Source: Sclerurus mexicanus
Lineage: Eukaryota; Chordata; Aves; Passeriformes; Furnariidae
DNA: 64,000 bases
NCBI GenBank assembly: GCA_013396755.1
Contig: VWZF01002623.1
Location: 226,348-290,347 of the forward strand
Direction: 5' to 3'
Positions 11,155 to 22,434 of the stretch are shown here, piece by piece (position 1 is the stretch's first letter; every line of letters starts with the position of its first letter). The translations under genes and the position numbers were made by a program. The notes beneath the pieces were generated by a model that was not told the DNA's origin, searched no databases, and worked only from the letters and a program-made list of their open reading frames with translations.

Positions 11155-14100
11155 CTGGGAGAACTTCTGCTTAAACAAGATGATTGCATAGATCTAAAAA
11201 CTGTCAAAATTCTGCTATTGAACAGGGCTCTGGACAGACTTAGGAAGAGATTTTTCATCTCTCTTCTGTCTCCAGCAGCACCTGCCATACAGTAAATATG
11301 TCTGTGCATTAGTGCAATGCAGGGATTTGCAGGGATTCAGAGTACAAGAAAGTCTTGAGTCTTCCACTAATATACTCCCTCTGAATGATGGTAAGATAGT
11401 TGAATTATTCCTCTTTCACCCAACACTTCTGATGTCTTTGCTGTTCTTTTTCAAAGTTTGTATCTTCTCCACAGTTAAATTTGAAGAAGCTGCTCTGACA
11501 AAAAGACCCAGAAAAAAAATTATGTTGAATTGAACATATTAGGAGATTTTTACTTCCTTCTTCTACAGGAAACCCAAAGCAGAAGTAAAGAGGTCATTCT
11601 TGATATTATTATACTATTTTGGACTTTTCTGGAGGTAAAAATCAGAAGAAATCTCTTGCAAATATTTGTCCGTCTGAGACATCCCAGTCAAATATGTAGA
11701 TATAAGGACTGTATCTAAAGCAGACATAAGTACAGTGAGTTCCTGAGAAACTTTCCCACCTTAATCCTCCAGTGTGTCCACAGATAAAATCCAGACTGCA
11801 GAAAGTAGAAAGTCCTCAGAAACACTGTGTCTTGCATTGAACGTACATGCCTTTTGCCTACAAAATCCCCAGCTGGGATGAGCATGAAGAGGATCTTCTA
11901 CACCTTCCCGCCTCAGTACATATACACAAGACTACTCTGCGATCTTACACTAGAGCAATCGCTACAATCTCTTCATCTTAGGTTGCAGCAGAGAGTTTGC
12001 CCTCTATCATGACTGACTTCCAACTAATCATGTTTTTTTTCCAGATTTGAATTTTGTGATTCTTCTTGAATCAGGTTCTCAGCACCAGCTGGGGAATTCC
12101 TGGGTATGAAAACTGGTTGGCATGACACAGGCTAGCAGGCATGTAATTTTTCAAATGCTGGATAGACAATGGTTACTGGTTGTGTTTTCACTATAGGTAG
12201 GAGGTCTCCAGTTGAGGTTAATCTTGCAATGTTATTTGAGCCACAATATATATATTCCTTTTTGAATACAGGGGCAACACAGAAGAAAATCCACATTCAA
12301 AACAAGACTAGGGTCAGTTATCTGTGTAAGAGATCTCTCTGGCTTCTCTTGTCTCAAAGCTGATAGTCCATATAAAGCACTAGAAAAAAACTTCACAGCT
12401 GAAGAACAGAATCCCAAAAAAATATGATTCATGAGGAAGTACCAGTGGCATTTCCATTCAGCAAAATCATCATCTAAGGAATCTGTCATATTTTTACTTA
12501 TGTTCCAATAAACTTCCAATGTGGGAATCCATTAAAAGAAACACTATCAATTACACAGAAAGGTCTTAATTGTAAAACTGTGATTGAATTCCATGTGGAT
12601 CTAAACCCCATTTATCAAACTGTGGCCATATTCCATACTTGTTATTTCCACAAAGGGATTGCATACACTTGTATGCACTTCTGAATCCATGGAAGTAATA
12701 TCCCATAATTGTTTTTACTGCATTAAATGATGTTCTTTGGCTACAAGTAACCTGCTGAAAACATCCACTATTGGTTGCATCCACACTAGGCAAGCTGGCC
12801 TTCGTGACAGCAGGGTAGCTCTCTCCTTTCCATACCACACTTTGACCCTGTGTACTTCTTCTGGTCCTTCTTCCCCCAAGACATAGCTATCATTTTGGGT
12901 CTCTTCTGTGCTGCAGTCCTGCTGCTTGGTCTGTTTATGGAATGAAGCTGCGATTCTACATTTTGGTCTTGTATGTAAGACATGACAAGTCTGGAGTTTT
13001 TGAGTTTGCAAAGCCTGTAGAAAAGTTGCTGGGGAACTCCAAAGAGCAGAAGAAAGCAGTCCTGGTGCATTCTCATCTTTATTGATGAGAGATATTCCCA
13101 GAGTAGAATAGATAAGACATAATGCTTTGATTTTTCTTTCAAAGGACCTACCTAATAGGTGGAAACCCTATTTCCAAAAATAGCATGAGACTGAGTTAAT
13201 GTTTGTGCAATGCAGAGGATCATTGAATGCAGAACAGGCATGAGGTGTGGAGTGAGATGATGGTGTAGACGTACTCTCACCCAGATGAGTGTATGTAAAT
13301 ATGAGTGATTTTCTGGGATCTGAGAGGTGTGGAAAAACACTGGGGAACTCAATGTTCAAATGCTGTGACTGCACCTTTAGCACTGAGGGTGCTAGCCCTT
13401 GCAAAAAGAGATCCTGAGTATCAATTCATAGTGAAAAGCACTGAATGAAAAACACCCCTCCCAGATTTGGGGTTTCTTTGTGAAGGAGAAAGAGACAACA
13501 GCTTCACCTGAGTTAACTCTGAAGTGAAAACATAAGCTTTGACACCACAGGAGCATTTACCCTTTTATGTGGGAAAACCTATTATTAGAGCTTGACTAAA
13601 ATGTGTAAGAGACTAACAATAATGACACCTAACTTCATCTTTCAAATACTGAGTATTAGAGTTTAGCGAAGAGTTTCTCATCCTTGTTCATATTCTCCTT
13701 CTGGGGGAAGGCCTTGTGAAAGTAATCTATTTCTTTAAAAGCTGTATGAAGTGTGGATGGTGAAGACATTGAAGATCCTCTGGAGATCCTCTGCAAAACA
13801 CCCTGGAGCCATTTGCATCCATTAACTCCACCACCAGCATGTGGCTGCCTGTAGGCTAGGCTGTTGCCTATTATCTCTTGAAGTGGAGATCATTTTTCAT
13901 GGGGAAAGTGAGAGGCTTTACTTACGAGGATGAGTTCACCCAAGGGTGCTCAAGTTAAGGGTTCCTCTGCAGTCTCTTAGAGAGGGCAATTTATAAGGTA
14001 GTGCTTTAAAAAAAATTCATTTTCACTTAGTCTGTTGAATTTTGCTTAATGTGGTACAGTTTGTTAGGATTTCCAAGCTCTGATTAGCACATGGTTTGTC

Positions 14101-15286
14101 ACATTCCCAGGATGTGATCCAAGGCAGTAACACAGTGGGCTAACTACCATCAAATGGTGTCCCTCGTTCCAGTTCTGACTTGAAAAGAGCATCACTGACA
14201 CCTCTAGCCATTTTTTTGGCTTTCTTCCAATGTTTCCTCCCTAACAGATGCTGAAATCCCAGCAGAAAGCAGGGATGAATATAATGAAGCAAATGCACAG
14301 CATAGTTAATTTAGTAATTAAAATCTCTTAAAACAGGTAGGCTTGCACAGAATCAAAAGGACGGAAGGTTTATTGTATCTCTAACCTCAAAAGATTTTTC
14401 TATTGCACCTATCATCCTATTTTATCATGACTGATTTTTAGTGAGTAAAAGATGGGAGCACATCCTGCTGTCAGGTACCCAAAGCAGAAACCCAGAGCAG
14501 TTCTGCCATCTCCAGTAAGACAATCCAATTTGCTGCAATGGTAGCAAAATGTCAGTTTGCAGGCAGGCTACTGCTTTCAACAGAGCACCAGCAAGAGAAA
14601 CAGAAGAAAACACACAGAGAGCATCTATCATTAAAGAAGTGAAAGGACTTTTAAAAAGTAGCTCCTGGGGACTGGTCTCATTACATTTGTGTAGTACCTG
14701 GCACAGCAGAGCCCTTCTGAATTCAGTTTTTGGAGCTATAGACATCCAACAAAGTGACAGCACCAAATATCAAGGCTTAAAACAAAATTTTGTGACAGAT
14801 GTATTAGGAGCAGGGTTTGGGGAGGAAGAGGATTGGGGTTGATGGACTCTGAAAAAATTCTGTCACAGTGAGTCACATTTTTAATTGAAAAACAATAAAA
14901 GAAAGCAAGGGTGGGGAAAAGACATGGGTGAAAATCAGAGGTCACCTGCCGTTGTGATAATTTAACTGAAGTTTTGGAAATGAATCATCGCAGCAGGCAA
15001 TGGAAGGTTTCACCTCGGGCAGTGACAGGAAATGCAGGGCTGTAGCTGTGTGCAGAGCATTTTGGGCTCCCAATCAGCTCTTATTGATCAGGAAAGTACA
15101 GCTGTGCTCAAAAATTCTCAGCTTTTCTCTCATTTTCCGTTTGACAGAAAGAAATATCTTAAGCAGCCATTTTCAGCTTCTTTTTCTCAGAAGCAATGGG
15201 GTAAGTGGGAGAGGAGTTCATAGGAGGAAGACACAAAACTCACAATTTTACTCACATGTCTAATGAAATCATATGCTGTCAGTGAC
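11155..15286. other. Unique non-coding sequence, nothing recognised
   Basis: About 4 kb without a supportable gene. Several small frames on both strands (12232-13404 minus, 14425-14945 on both strands) overlap in conflicting frames and contain no family motif. No LINE, LTR or SINE signature was seen. Confidence 0.6.
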
Positions 15287-15375
15287 CCCCCAAAAAAAGA
15301 AAAAAACACAAAACCCCCAAACAAACAAAAAACCCACCAAACCAAAAAAACCCACCCCAAACAACTCACAACCTA
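15287..15375. repeat. A/C-only low-complexity tract
   Basis: From 15287 the plus strand is essentially A and C only, with runs such as cccccaaacaaacaaaaaac and aaaaaaacccaccccaaac. The minus strand is therefore G/T-only with five runs of three or more G (ggggtggg, ggtggg, ggggg and gggggg). Loops between the G runs are mostly long. This is a degenerate simple repeat. It encodes nothing, and the frames crossing it (Lys/Pro/Asn-rich on plus, Phe/Gly-rich on minus) are artefacts of composition. Confidence 0.9.
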
Positions 15376-17563
15376 CACCTTTACTTGAAAGAAAGGATAC
15401 AAACAGCTGCCCAAGAGAAGACCCTATTCAGAGATGCTTCAGAAAGGCTCGCTTCTGTTCATGTCCTCTCTGGACATCAGATTTCCTGGGTTGGGAAATG
15501 ATCTTGCCCAGAAGTTGAGCTTAATGCCAATATTACAAGTCAGAGATTTCCAAACTTCTGCTGCTGGGTGTGCCTGACACTGCCCGTGATGTCTCCTCTT
15601 TTCTCATGAAAATACTTCACATCCCACCAGTTGTACACTTACTTTGGAAAGCTACAGTCATATGGCTGTGGAAGTGTTTGCCCTTGGGGTGAGAAGGGAA
15701 TGTGTAAAGATCAAGCCAGCATATCCACTTGGATATCCACAACTCTGTGCTGTCCTCAGCAGCCCAGGAATGGGTTAAATGTAAATGCTTTAATGCCTGT
15801 GAATCTCCTTGCAAATGTCTTCTGTCCCAAACCTAAAATGTCTTGGGAACTGATTTTTTCTACAAATCAGTAAATATTGCATGATGTCTCTATCCTTTCT
15901 GGTATCTCTGTGCAGTTTCTCCTCTCATACTGTGGACACAGTGAGGAATGGCAGGCTTTTAAAAAAATTATTCCAACCATTAGATACCAAATTGTGTGAG
16001 CCAGGAACTAACTGCAGAGACCCCTGACACCTCTGAGCTCTCATTTTGGACCGTCACTTTGGCCTGACTTTGCCCTTATTTCACTCTTGTCCAAGCATGG
16101 CCCATCTGACAACTGCCCCCTGAAGAAATGAGAGGTGACCAAATGGCCATTAAGTGACAGTGCACAGAAGGAAGCAGAATTTCCATTTTGCTGGGAAAGG
16201 ACCAGATATTACACAGTGCTTAAACACATGTTTGAATGGATACATATGGGCTTGTGCATGTGATGCTACACTGGATTAGTGCATGGTCCATATTGATATC
16301 ATGTGAGGTTTACCAGGATTTCCTCTGAACATGTAATATATTCATGGTGACTTGTCTGCATGACTTATAGGTGTGTGGATCATCTCATAGAGGAATCAAA
16401 CTCTGGAAAAGTGAAATAAGGTTATAAACTGTGAGGTACAAGTAGATTTAAGGGAAGGTAAAACTTTGTGTATGAAGGATGTCTGGCAAGAGTTGAGGAG
16501 ATCCACAGGGAGAAACTTATCCAAAGAGTTTGCATGGAAAAAAGATTTTGTAAAGTGTGGGTACTGGTAAAATTTAGACACTGTACCAGATTTTCTTGTT
16601 TCCTTATTTTGTACTTAAAAATACCTAAGAATTTATATGCAAAACAAGACTTAACAAATCCTCACCTCAAAAGAAGAGGCCAAAACAAAACCAGAACCCA
16701 CTCATCTCCTGTCACCCTTAAAATCCCCCAGCATTTGCAGTCTGATGCATGTGAGGTGGAGCATTGAAAAGCTAGGAAACTCCAGAAGTTACGGTATCTC
16801 ACAGAAGTTTTCATGGCTGTAGGAGAGATGGGTCATATTTTCCTTGTAACTCAGAATATCTGATTTTTATTATTAATGTACACTATAATATGTAAAGAAT
16901 ATAAAGTGGAGCAGAGTGACTGTGAAGTGTAAAATGTAGCCTTTCTAATTTGAAAAGTGTTTTACACCCACTTTACCCTGCTATCATTACTTCCCTAGAT
17001 TAAAAAAACTGCAAAGTAATGCCCAAATAATTCTAAAAACCCTTTTTAATTTTACCAACTGCACAGTTTGTCATACATCTGTGTTTCCTGTGCAAGCAAC
17101 ACATATGTGGTGATTTTTGTACAAAAATTCTATTTCCAAGAGAGTCTCAGGACTCTCAGAGTCACAGCAAAATGCCAGTAGATATGCAAGTTAGATTGAA
17201 AGTTTGTTTTGATCTCTGAAACTTAGCCTCAATTGGACACAATCAAAAAAAATTTCTGCTGGTCCTAGGATGCTTTTGTGCTTCAGAGAAGCAAGGGGTA
17301 GTATGTAAGCTGAAGCTAGAAGTAGGATATCAGAGAGGGGTTTTCTATGGTATTAAGGCACTAGCAGGGAGTCCGTATGTTTATGGTGAAAACCTCTGAG
17401 CATGTGGAGTGGATCTTCTTTAAACACACCAGGCTTTTGGCATTATTGTGAAAAAGAAAAAAAATATTGCCAGGAATTAGTAGACTTCTAATACATAAAA
17501 TATATAAATGACTGCATTTCAAATGAATTCTCAGATTACTTTGAGGCCAACCAAACCTCCTAG
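15376..17563. other. Unique non-coding sequence, nothing recognised
   Basis: No gene, RNA gene or transposon family was recognised. There are A/T-rich parts around 16860-17050 and 17450-17520. Confidence 0.6.
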
Positions 17564-17882
17564 ATCACAGAATTATAGACTAGCTTGAGTTGGAAAGGAC
17601 CTTAAATACCTTCTGCTTCCACCCATCCTGCCACGGGCAGGGACTCCGTCCACTAGACCAGGTTGCTCAAAGCTCCATCCAACCTGGCCTTGAACACTTC
17701 CGGGGATGGGGCATCCACAACTTCTCTGGGCAACCTATGCCAGTGTCTGACCACCCTCATGGTAAAGAATTTCTTCCTAATATCTATTCTGAATCAATCC
17801 TTTTTACGGTTCAAATCCATTCCCCTTGTCCTATCACTACATGTCCTTGTAAAAAGTCCCTCTTCAGCTTTCAAGACAAACA
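17564..17882 (-). mobile_element. CR1 LINE 3' end, short 5'-truncated copy
   Basis: The plus strand opens with atcacagaattatagac, a diverged reverse complement of the CR1 3' octamer tail, followed by gagttggaaaggacctt and the standard antisense CR1 text (actagaccaggttgctcaa, ggatggggcatcc, gacaagggg equivalents). On the minus strand the C-terminal end of ORF2 is still open for about 40 codons. It reads RVVRHWHRLPREVVDAPSPE, then a KARLDGALSNLV ending, with the stop codon at 17653-17655. This agrees closely with the usual CR1 C-terminus, so the copy looks better preserved than the one at 7.1-7.9 kb. The break at about 17880 is the 5' truncation point. Confidence 0.96.
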
Positions 17883-20403
17883 CCCTTGTTAACATTAGTG
17901 TAAGTCTTAAATGTGTGCATATTGAGTGGGGTCTTGTGGTGCTGACAACAGAAAATACTAAAGCATTGGAGGTGCTTACTCACCCTCATCACTGGTGTAC
18001 CTGAGCACCGAGGAACATCACTTGTTTCTTCCTGCACATTCCAATGGGAAAAGGCACAATAATCTTTCTGTAATCTTTAAATACAGATGCTCTATGATTC
18101 ATGTGACCCAGCAGGGACTAGAACTGACTCCAAAATCCTGTGTTAGTGTCCTTCTCCTATTGTTAGTCTTGATGACAAAGATGATACAAACTTCTGTAAT
18201 ACAGCGGCAATATCAGACTGGTTCTGTGTCATTGGAGTTGATCGATGAGATGGGCAATAAATGAGTTGGAGGAGTGTGGCTCTGTGCATGTGTGATGCGA
18301 TCTGATAAGAAGAGTGCAGAAGTATATGAACTCTATGCTACCATCTGTTAGTTTGTAAGTGATCAGGCTTGTAACTGCCGTTGTTGAAATTTGGAGTTTT
18401 AATTGGCTTCTGTAGATATTTAGATTATACAAGATTTCCAGCTTTGCTGGTATAAATATTAAGGAGGCACTGTTAAAAGTATGAACTTGTTAAAACTATT
18501 TTTGACATATCTCTGAAAGCTGAGGGCTGTTTTATGAGTAAAATAACTAACACCAGTATTGCTCAATTCTGTACAAAATTAAGAAGTTTGTAGATAATAA
18601 ATAATGTTATGATTTGAAAATGTTCCATTACATTACATTAATAACACTTAATAGACATGGATCATGTCACACACAGTTGTTAACTTTACTGTTAATCAGA
18701 TCTTTCTCATTAACACACTATAGTTAAGAATGAAATGCCCTACAACTGACTATGTAATGTTAAGTGTAATTTCTGAAACTACCATATTATGCTGTACTAA
18801 CTACCTTGGAATTGCTTATTTAATAGAATATTCAGCCCCTAAAATAAATCCGTTACTTTCTACCATTAACTTCACAAAATGTTTTAAGGACAAACACAAG
18901 CACACTGTCCTTTCAGGAGAAGGTTGACGTTAATAGAGGTTTGAGAGATCCTGATCAGCAAATGCCAAATCTAAACTTGTCACAACTGTACTTAAAATAG
19001 CTGAACTTTCCACCTCCCTGTGAGTGGCCTGTCTTGTCACACTTATTCTACCTGACCTATTTTCCAGCTCTGCATATAAAGATGTTCAAAAAAATGTCTG
19101 CATCTCTTGAACGAGGACAGAAAGAGTTTTCATAGTGCTGAATCAACACAAACCCACCCTGTGGCTGGGGACTTCTGCCTCCTGCTTCCCACAAAAGGGA
19201 TTTTCCTTCTGGAGCCCTGGTCTGTTTCCACCTGCATCATTCACTGGCTAGGGTGTCTCATAATGAGGTGAAGATGCAACAACCTCATGGCACATTACTG
19301 CAGTGATGCCATGGCTGGAGGGTAAAAAAATAGGGAAGGAAGTATAGTTTGCTACAAGTGTTCAGTAAAAGTGCTTGTCTTGTTGTACTGTCCATATTTG
19401 TAGAGGGTTCCAGAGCACAGAGCTACATATGAGCTGCCAACATGAAGGGTCAGGACATGGGATAAAGCTCACTCACACAATCATCCATGGATGGTTCTCC
19501 TCTGAAGTTTTCTGGTGTGATTTGGGGGCAGCCTGGGCTAATGGCTCAGCAGTGGCAGCCTGACCAAGGAGAAGTGGGGTAGCCTGGCTGTCTGGGCATC
19601 AGCCATCCTATCCAGGGACAGGTCCTGGCCTTTTTTACTTGGTGCAGACACACCCACAGAGATCTGGCATAAGGATACTTAATGATAGCAACATCCTGTA
19701 TCTTTATTTATATATCTGACTACGGCAATGATAAACATGGTTTTAATGCCACTAACATATTGCTTTGTTCTTCCCTTACTCCTAGCTTGAATATACATCC
19801 AGGGAATAAATTTTACCCAGTAGCATTCTCTGGCACTGGGACCAGCTGCCCCATCTCCTACAACTAATCTGTTTTATTGTACCAGAGGGGTTGGCTGCAC
19901 CAAAACTGCCCTCTGGACAAGGTCTTTGGTGCATGCAAGCTTCTAAATTGGGCCTGGGGATTTTTTGCAGGGAATACTACCTGTCATAGACCCAGCCTGG
20001 GCCAGGGACCATAAACAGTGGTGATAATAATGCTCTCTTACCTCAGAATGACCTGGCATTATTTAACTTACTGGAATAGATGTTGCCTGAAAACTTCCCA
20101 GTGAGTCCTTGGTGCTACATAATTAATAATATCACACTAAGGAATAAGTGAGGAAGGAAAAGATTGTAATTTCAGCTTTACATGTCGATAAGTTAAAGCC
20201 CGTAAGACTAAATACTCAGAACTTGCTGAGAGTTATGCCTATAAGCAGGCAAGATTATAAATACTTATTGAGATTCACACCAAAACATCCCTACAATGTA
20301 GACAGGACTTTTGGACTGAATGCAGTAGTAGTTTCTCCTACTGGAGGTACAGTTAGGCTTCAAAATGTGCTTTTGCTCTCCCCAAAGAAATAAACTTTGT
20401 CAA
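17883..20403. other. Unique non-coding sequence between two CR1 copies
   Basis: No gene or repeat was recognised. The frame at 20148-20393 is open for 81 codons but resembles no family I know. The stretch 18420-18900 is A/T-rich. Confidence 0.6.
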
Positions 20404-20825
20404 AATCATAGAATCATAGAATGTTCTGAGTTGGAAAGGACTCACAATGATCATTGAGTCCAACTCCTGGCCCTGCACAAGGCTATCTCCAAGAGACACA
20501 CCCTGTGCCTAAGAGCATTGTTCAAAATGCTTCTTGAGCTCTGTCAGGATTGGTGCTGTGACCACTTCCCTGGCAAGCCTGTTCCAGTGCCTGACCACCC
20601 TCTGGGTGAAGAACTTTTTCCCAATATCCAACCTAAACCTCCTCTGACACAACTTCAGGCCATTCCCTCCAGTCCTGCCACTGGTCACCACAGAGAAGAG
20701 ATCACTGTCTGCCTCTCCACTTCCTCACATAGGGAAGCTGTAGACTGCAATGAGGTCTCCCCTTAGTCTTGTCTTCTCCAGAGCCAAGTGCCCTCAGCTG
20801 CTCCTTGTACTTCTCCTGTAGGAAG
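20404..20825 (-). mobile_element. CR1 LINE 3' end, distinct (CR1-J-like) subgroup
   Basis: The plus strand starts with two copies of the antisense tail octamer (atcatagaatcatagaatg) and then ttctgagttggaaaggactc, tgagtccaactcctggccct and gaccaccctctgggtgaag. This 3' region clearly differs from the CR1 copies at 7.1 and 17.6 kb, whose text reads gccatgggcaggg...actagaccagg. The minus-strand protein end reads [20 protein letters not shown] and then [16 protein letters not shown], also differing in its last 20 residues from the other copies. I associate this 3' end with CR1-J-type elements common in passerines and other Neoaves (from memory, not a database match). ORF2 is only about 60 codons here, followed by antisense text down to about 20825. 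Confidence 0.93.
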
Positions 20826-22328
20826 GGGAAGGAAAGGAAATGGGCTTGTTGAGGCAGAGTAGGGAGTTCATGTTGGTGTGGAACATGGGGCTGGTAACAA
20901 AGAATTGACATGGAGCAGTGCAGGTGGCTTGTGTAGACTTTGCTTACATGTTAGCACTGCTACCAAATTCTCATTTCCCCCAGACAAATTTCTTCATCTC
21001 TCCATTCCTTTGGTTCACTTACTGAATAAAGGTTATACCAGTGCTAAGATTTTAGAAGCTTCGATAAATGTTTCATCTTTTGCACATGTGTAATTGTGTT
21101 AAATGAAACCACTGGTTAATGTGGAGACTGGTTTCCAGTGTGGAAACTTTTACTGGAAAACCAGTACTGCAGCACTAGTCAGGTCCTCTGTTTCTACTCC
21201 TACTCTGCTGAACCAGCATTTTGTCATGAATCTATTGCCAAAGGAAAAATGTTTTGGGGTTGGGTTTTTTTTTTTCATACTGTGGCAGTTTTGTGCTTTT
21301 TAGACCAGAGCCACAAAGGTGAAAATTAGTGGGGAAGGAATGTGGTCTTCCCTCAACAGAATTCCAGTACCATCTGCTGGTAAGAGAAACATGGATTTAG
21401 CCTGGACCTCCCCCTCCAATCTGTATTCTGTCTGTGTGAGGCAGTTCTGTGTGTTTTTAATTAATTACTCATGTCAGTCAGAGCCACTCTGCTAACACCA
21501 TTCATATATTAACAAATGAGCTCCTCACACCTTTCATAAATATTTTTATCTCTCAGATTCAGCAAGAGAAGCCCAGTTTTCAGTAAGGGAACACTTGGTT
21601 CAGACATCAAGGTCCTACCTGACTAATGGCATAAGCCTGGGTGAGTTTGTCTCACATCAGCGTGTGTGTCTGGGAAAAGGCAAGTGATTTTGCAACACAA
21701 ACATTTGGGGCAACATTCTTCCCTTCTATCAGATACAGAGCTCAAAAAATTCAGTATGTGACTGGATGTTCTTTCGCCATGGAGCCACAAAAGCAGACAG
21801 ACCCCTCAAGGGGTCAGTTCCCAAAATATTGATGGTCTTCTGGTTGTCTGCAGAACATTTAATAGTTCTAGTTCTTATGGGTTGTAGTTCTGAAAAACAC
21901 ATCTTTACTATTGCACTTTTGCTTCCATCCCATTGAATTCAATATCTGCAGAGTTTACTGTGGAGTTGAGGTCATGTTTCTGAATGTCTTCCTAACCTTA
22001 GCTTCAAAAGTCACTCTGGCTTAGTCTAGAGGTGTGGGCATCTGCAGAAACACTTGAGCTGTCTTTAATAGGGCAAGCATAGGCGCAGGCAAGAGTTTGA
22101 ATCATAAGCTTCAATACAAATATCTGAACTAATTTCTAAACTTAGTTCAGAATCTCTGTGTGTGTTACAACCATGTTTCTGACAGATCTAGTTGATAAAA
22201 TACATTATCCTCATAGCCATTTTCTGAACTTATGTTATCAAAATACTTTTTGAAATTGGATATGATTACTGGACCCTATATTCTGTCAAAGTTATCAGTA
22301 ATGTTGTATATACTACTAAAGTACTTTT
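20826..22328. other. Unique non-coding sequence, nothing recognised
   Basis: No supportable gene or transposon. The overlapping frames at 21103-21329 cross a T run (about 21267-21276) and are not considered coding. Confidence 0.6.
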
Positions 22329-22434
22329 CAAGTTCTACTTTATACTGCATACTGTTAATAAAGGTTACAGGACAAATGTGTCTGTCCTTGAACAGGCNCC
22401 AAGTTCTACTTTATACTACATATCGTTAATAAAG
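22329..22434. repeat. 35-bp direct repeat flanking an assembly N
   Basis: The 35-mer beginning caagttctactttatactgc at 22329-22363 recurs at 22400-22434 with three differences, all transitions, at a 71-bp offset. A single N sits at 22398, two bases before the second copy. This is either a genuine local duplication or two reads or haplotypes joined badly across a collapsed gap. The N placed exactly at the copy boundary favours an assembly join. Confidence 0.85.

Noticed and set aside
15187..15518. Lys/Pro-rich and Phe-rich frames
   Set aside because: They are translations of the A/C-only low-complexity tract.
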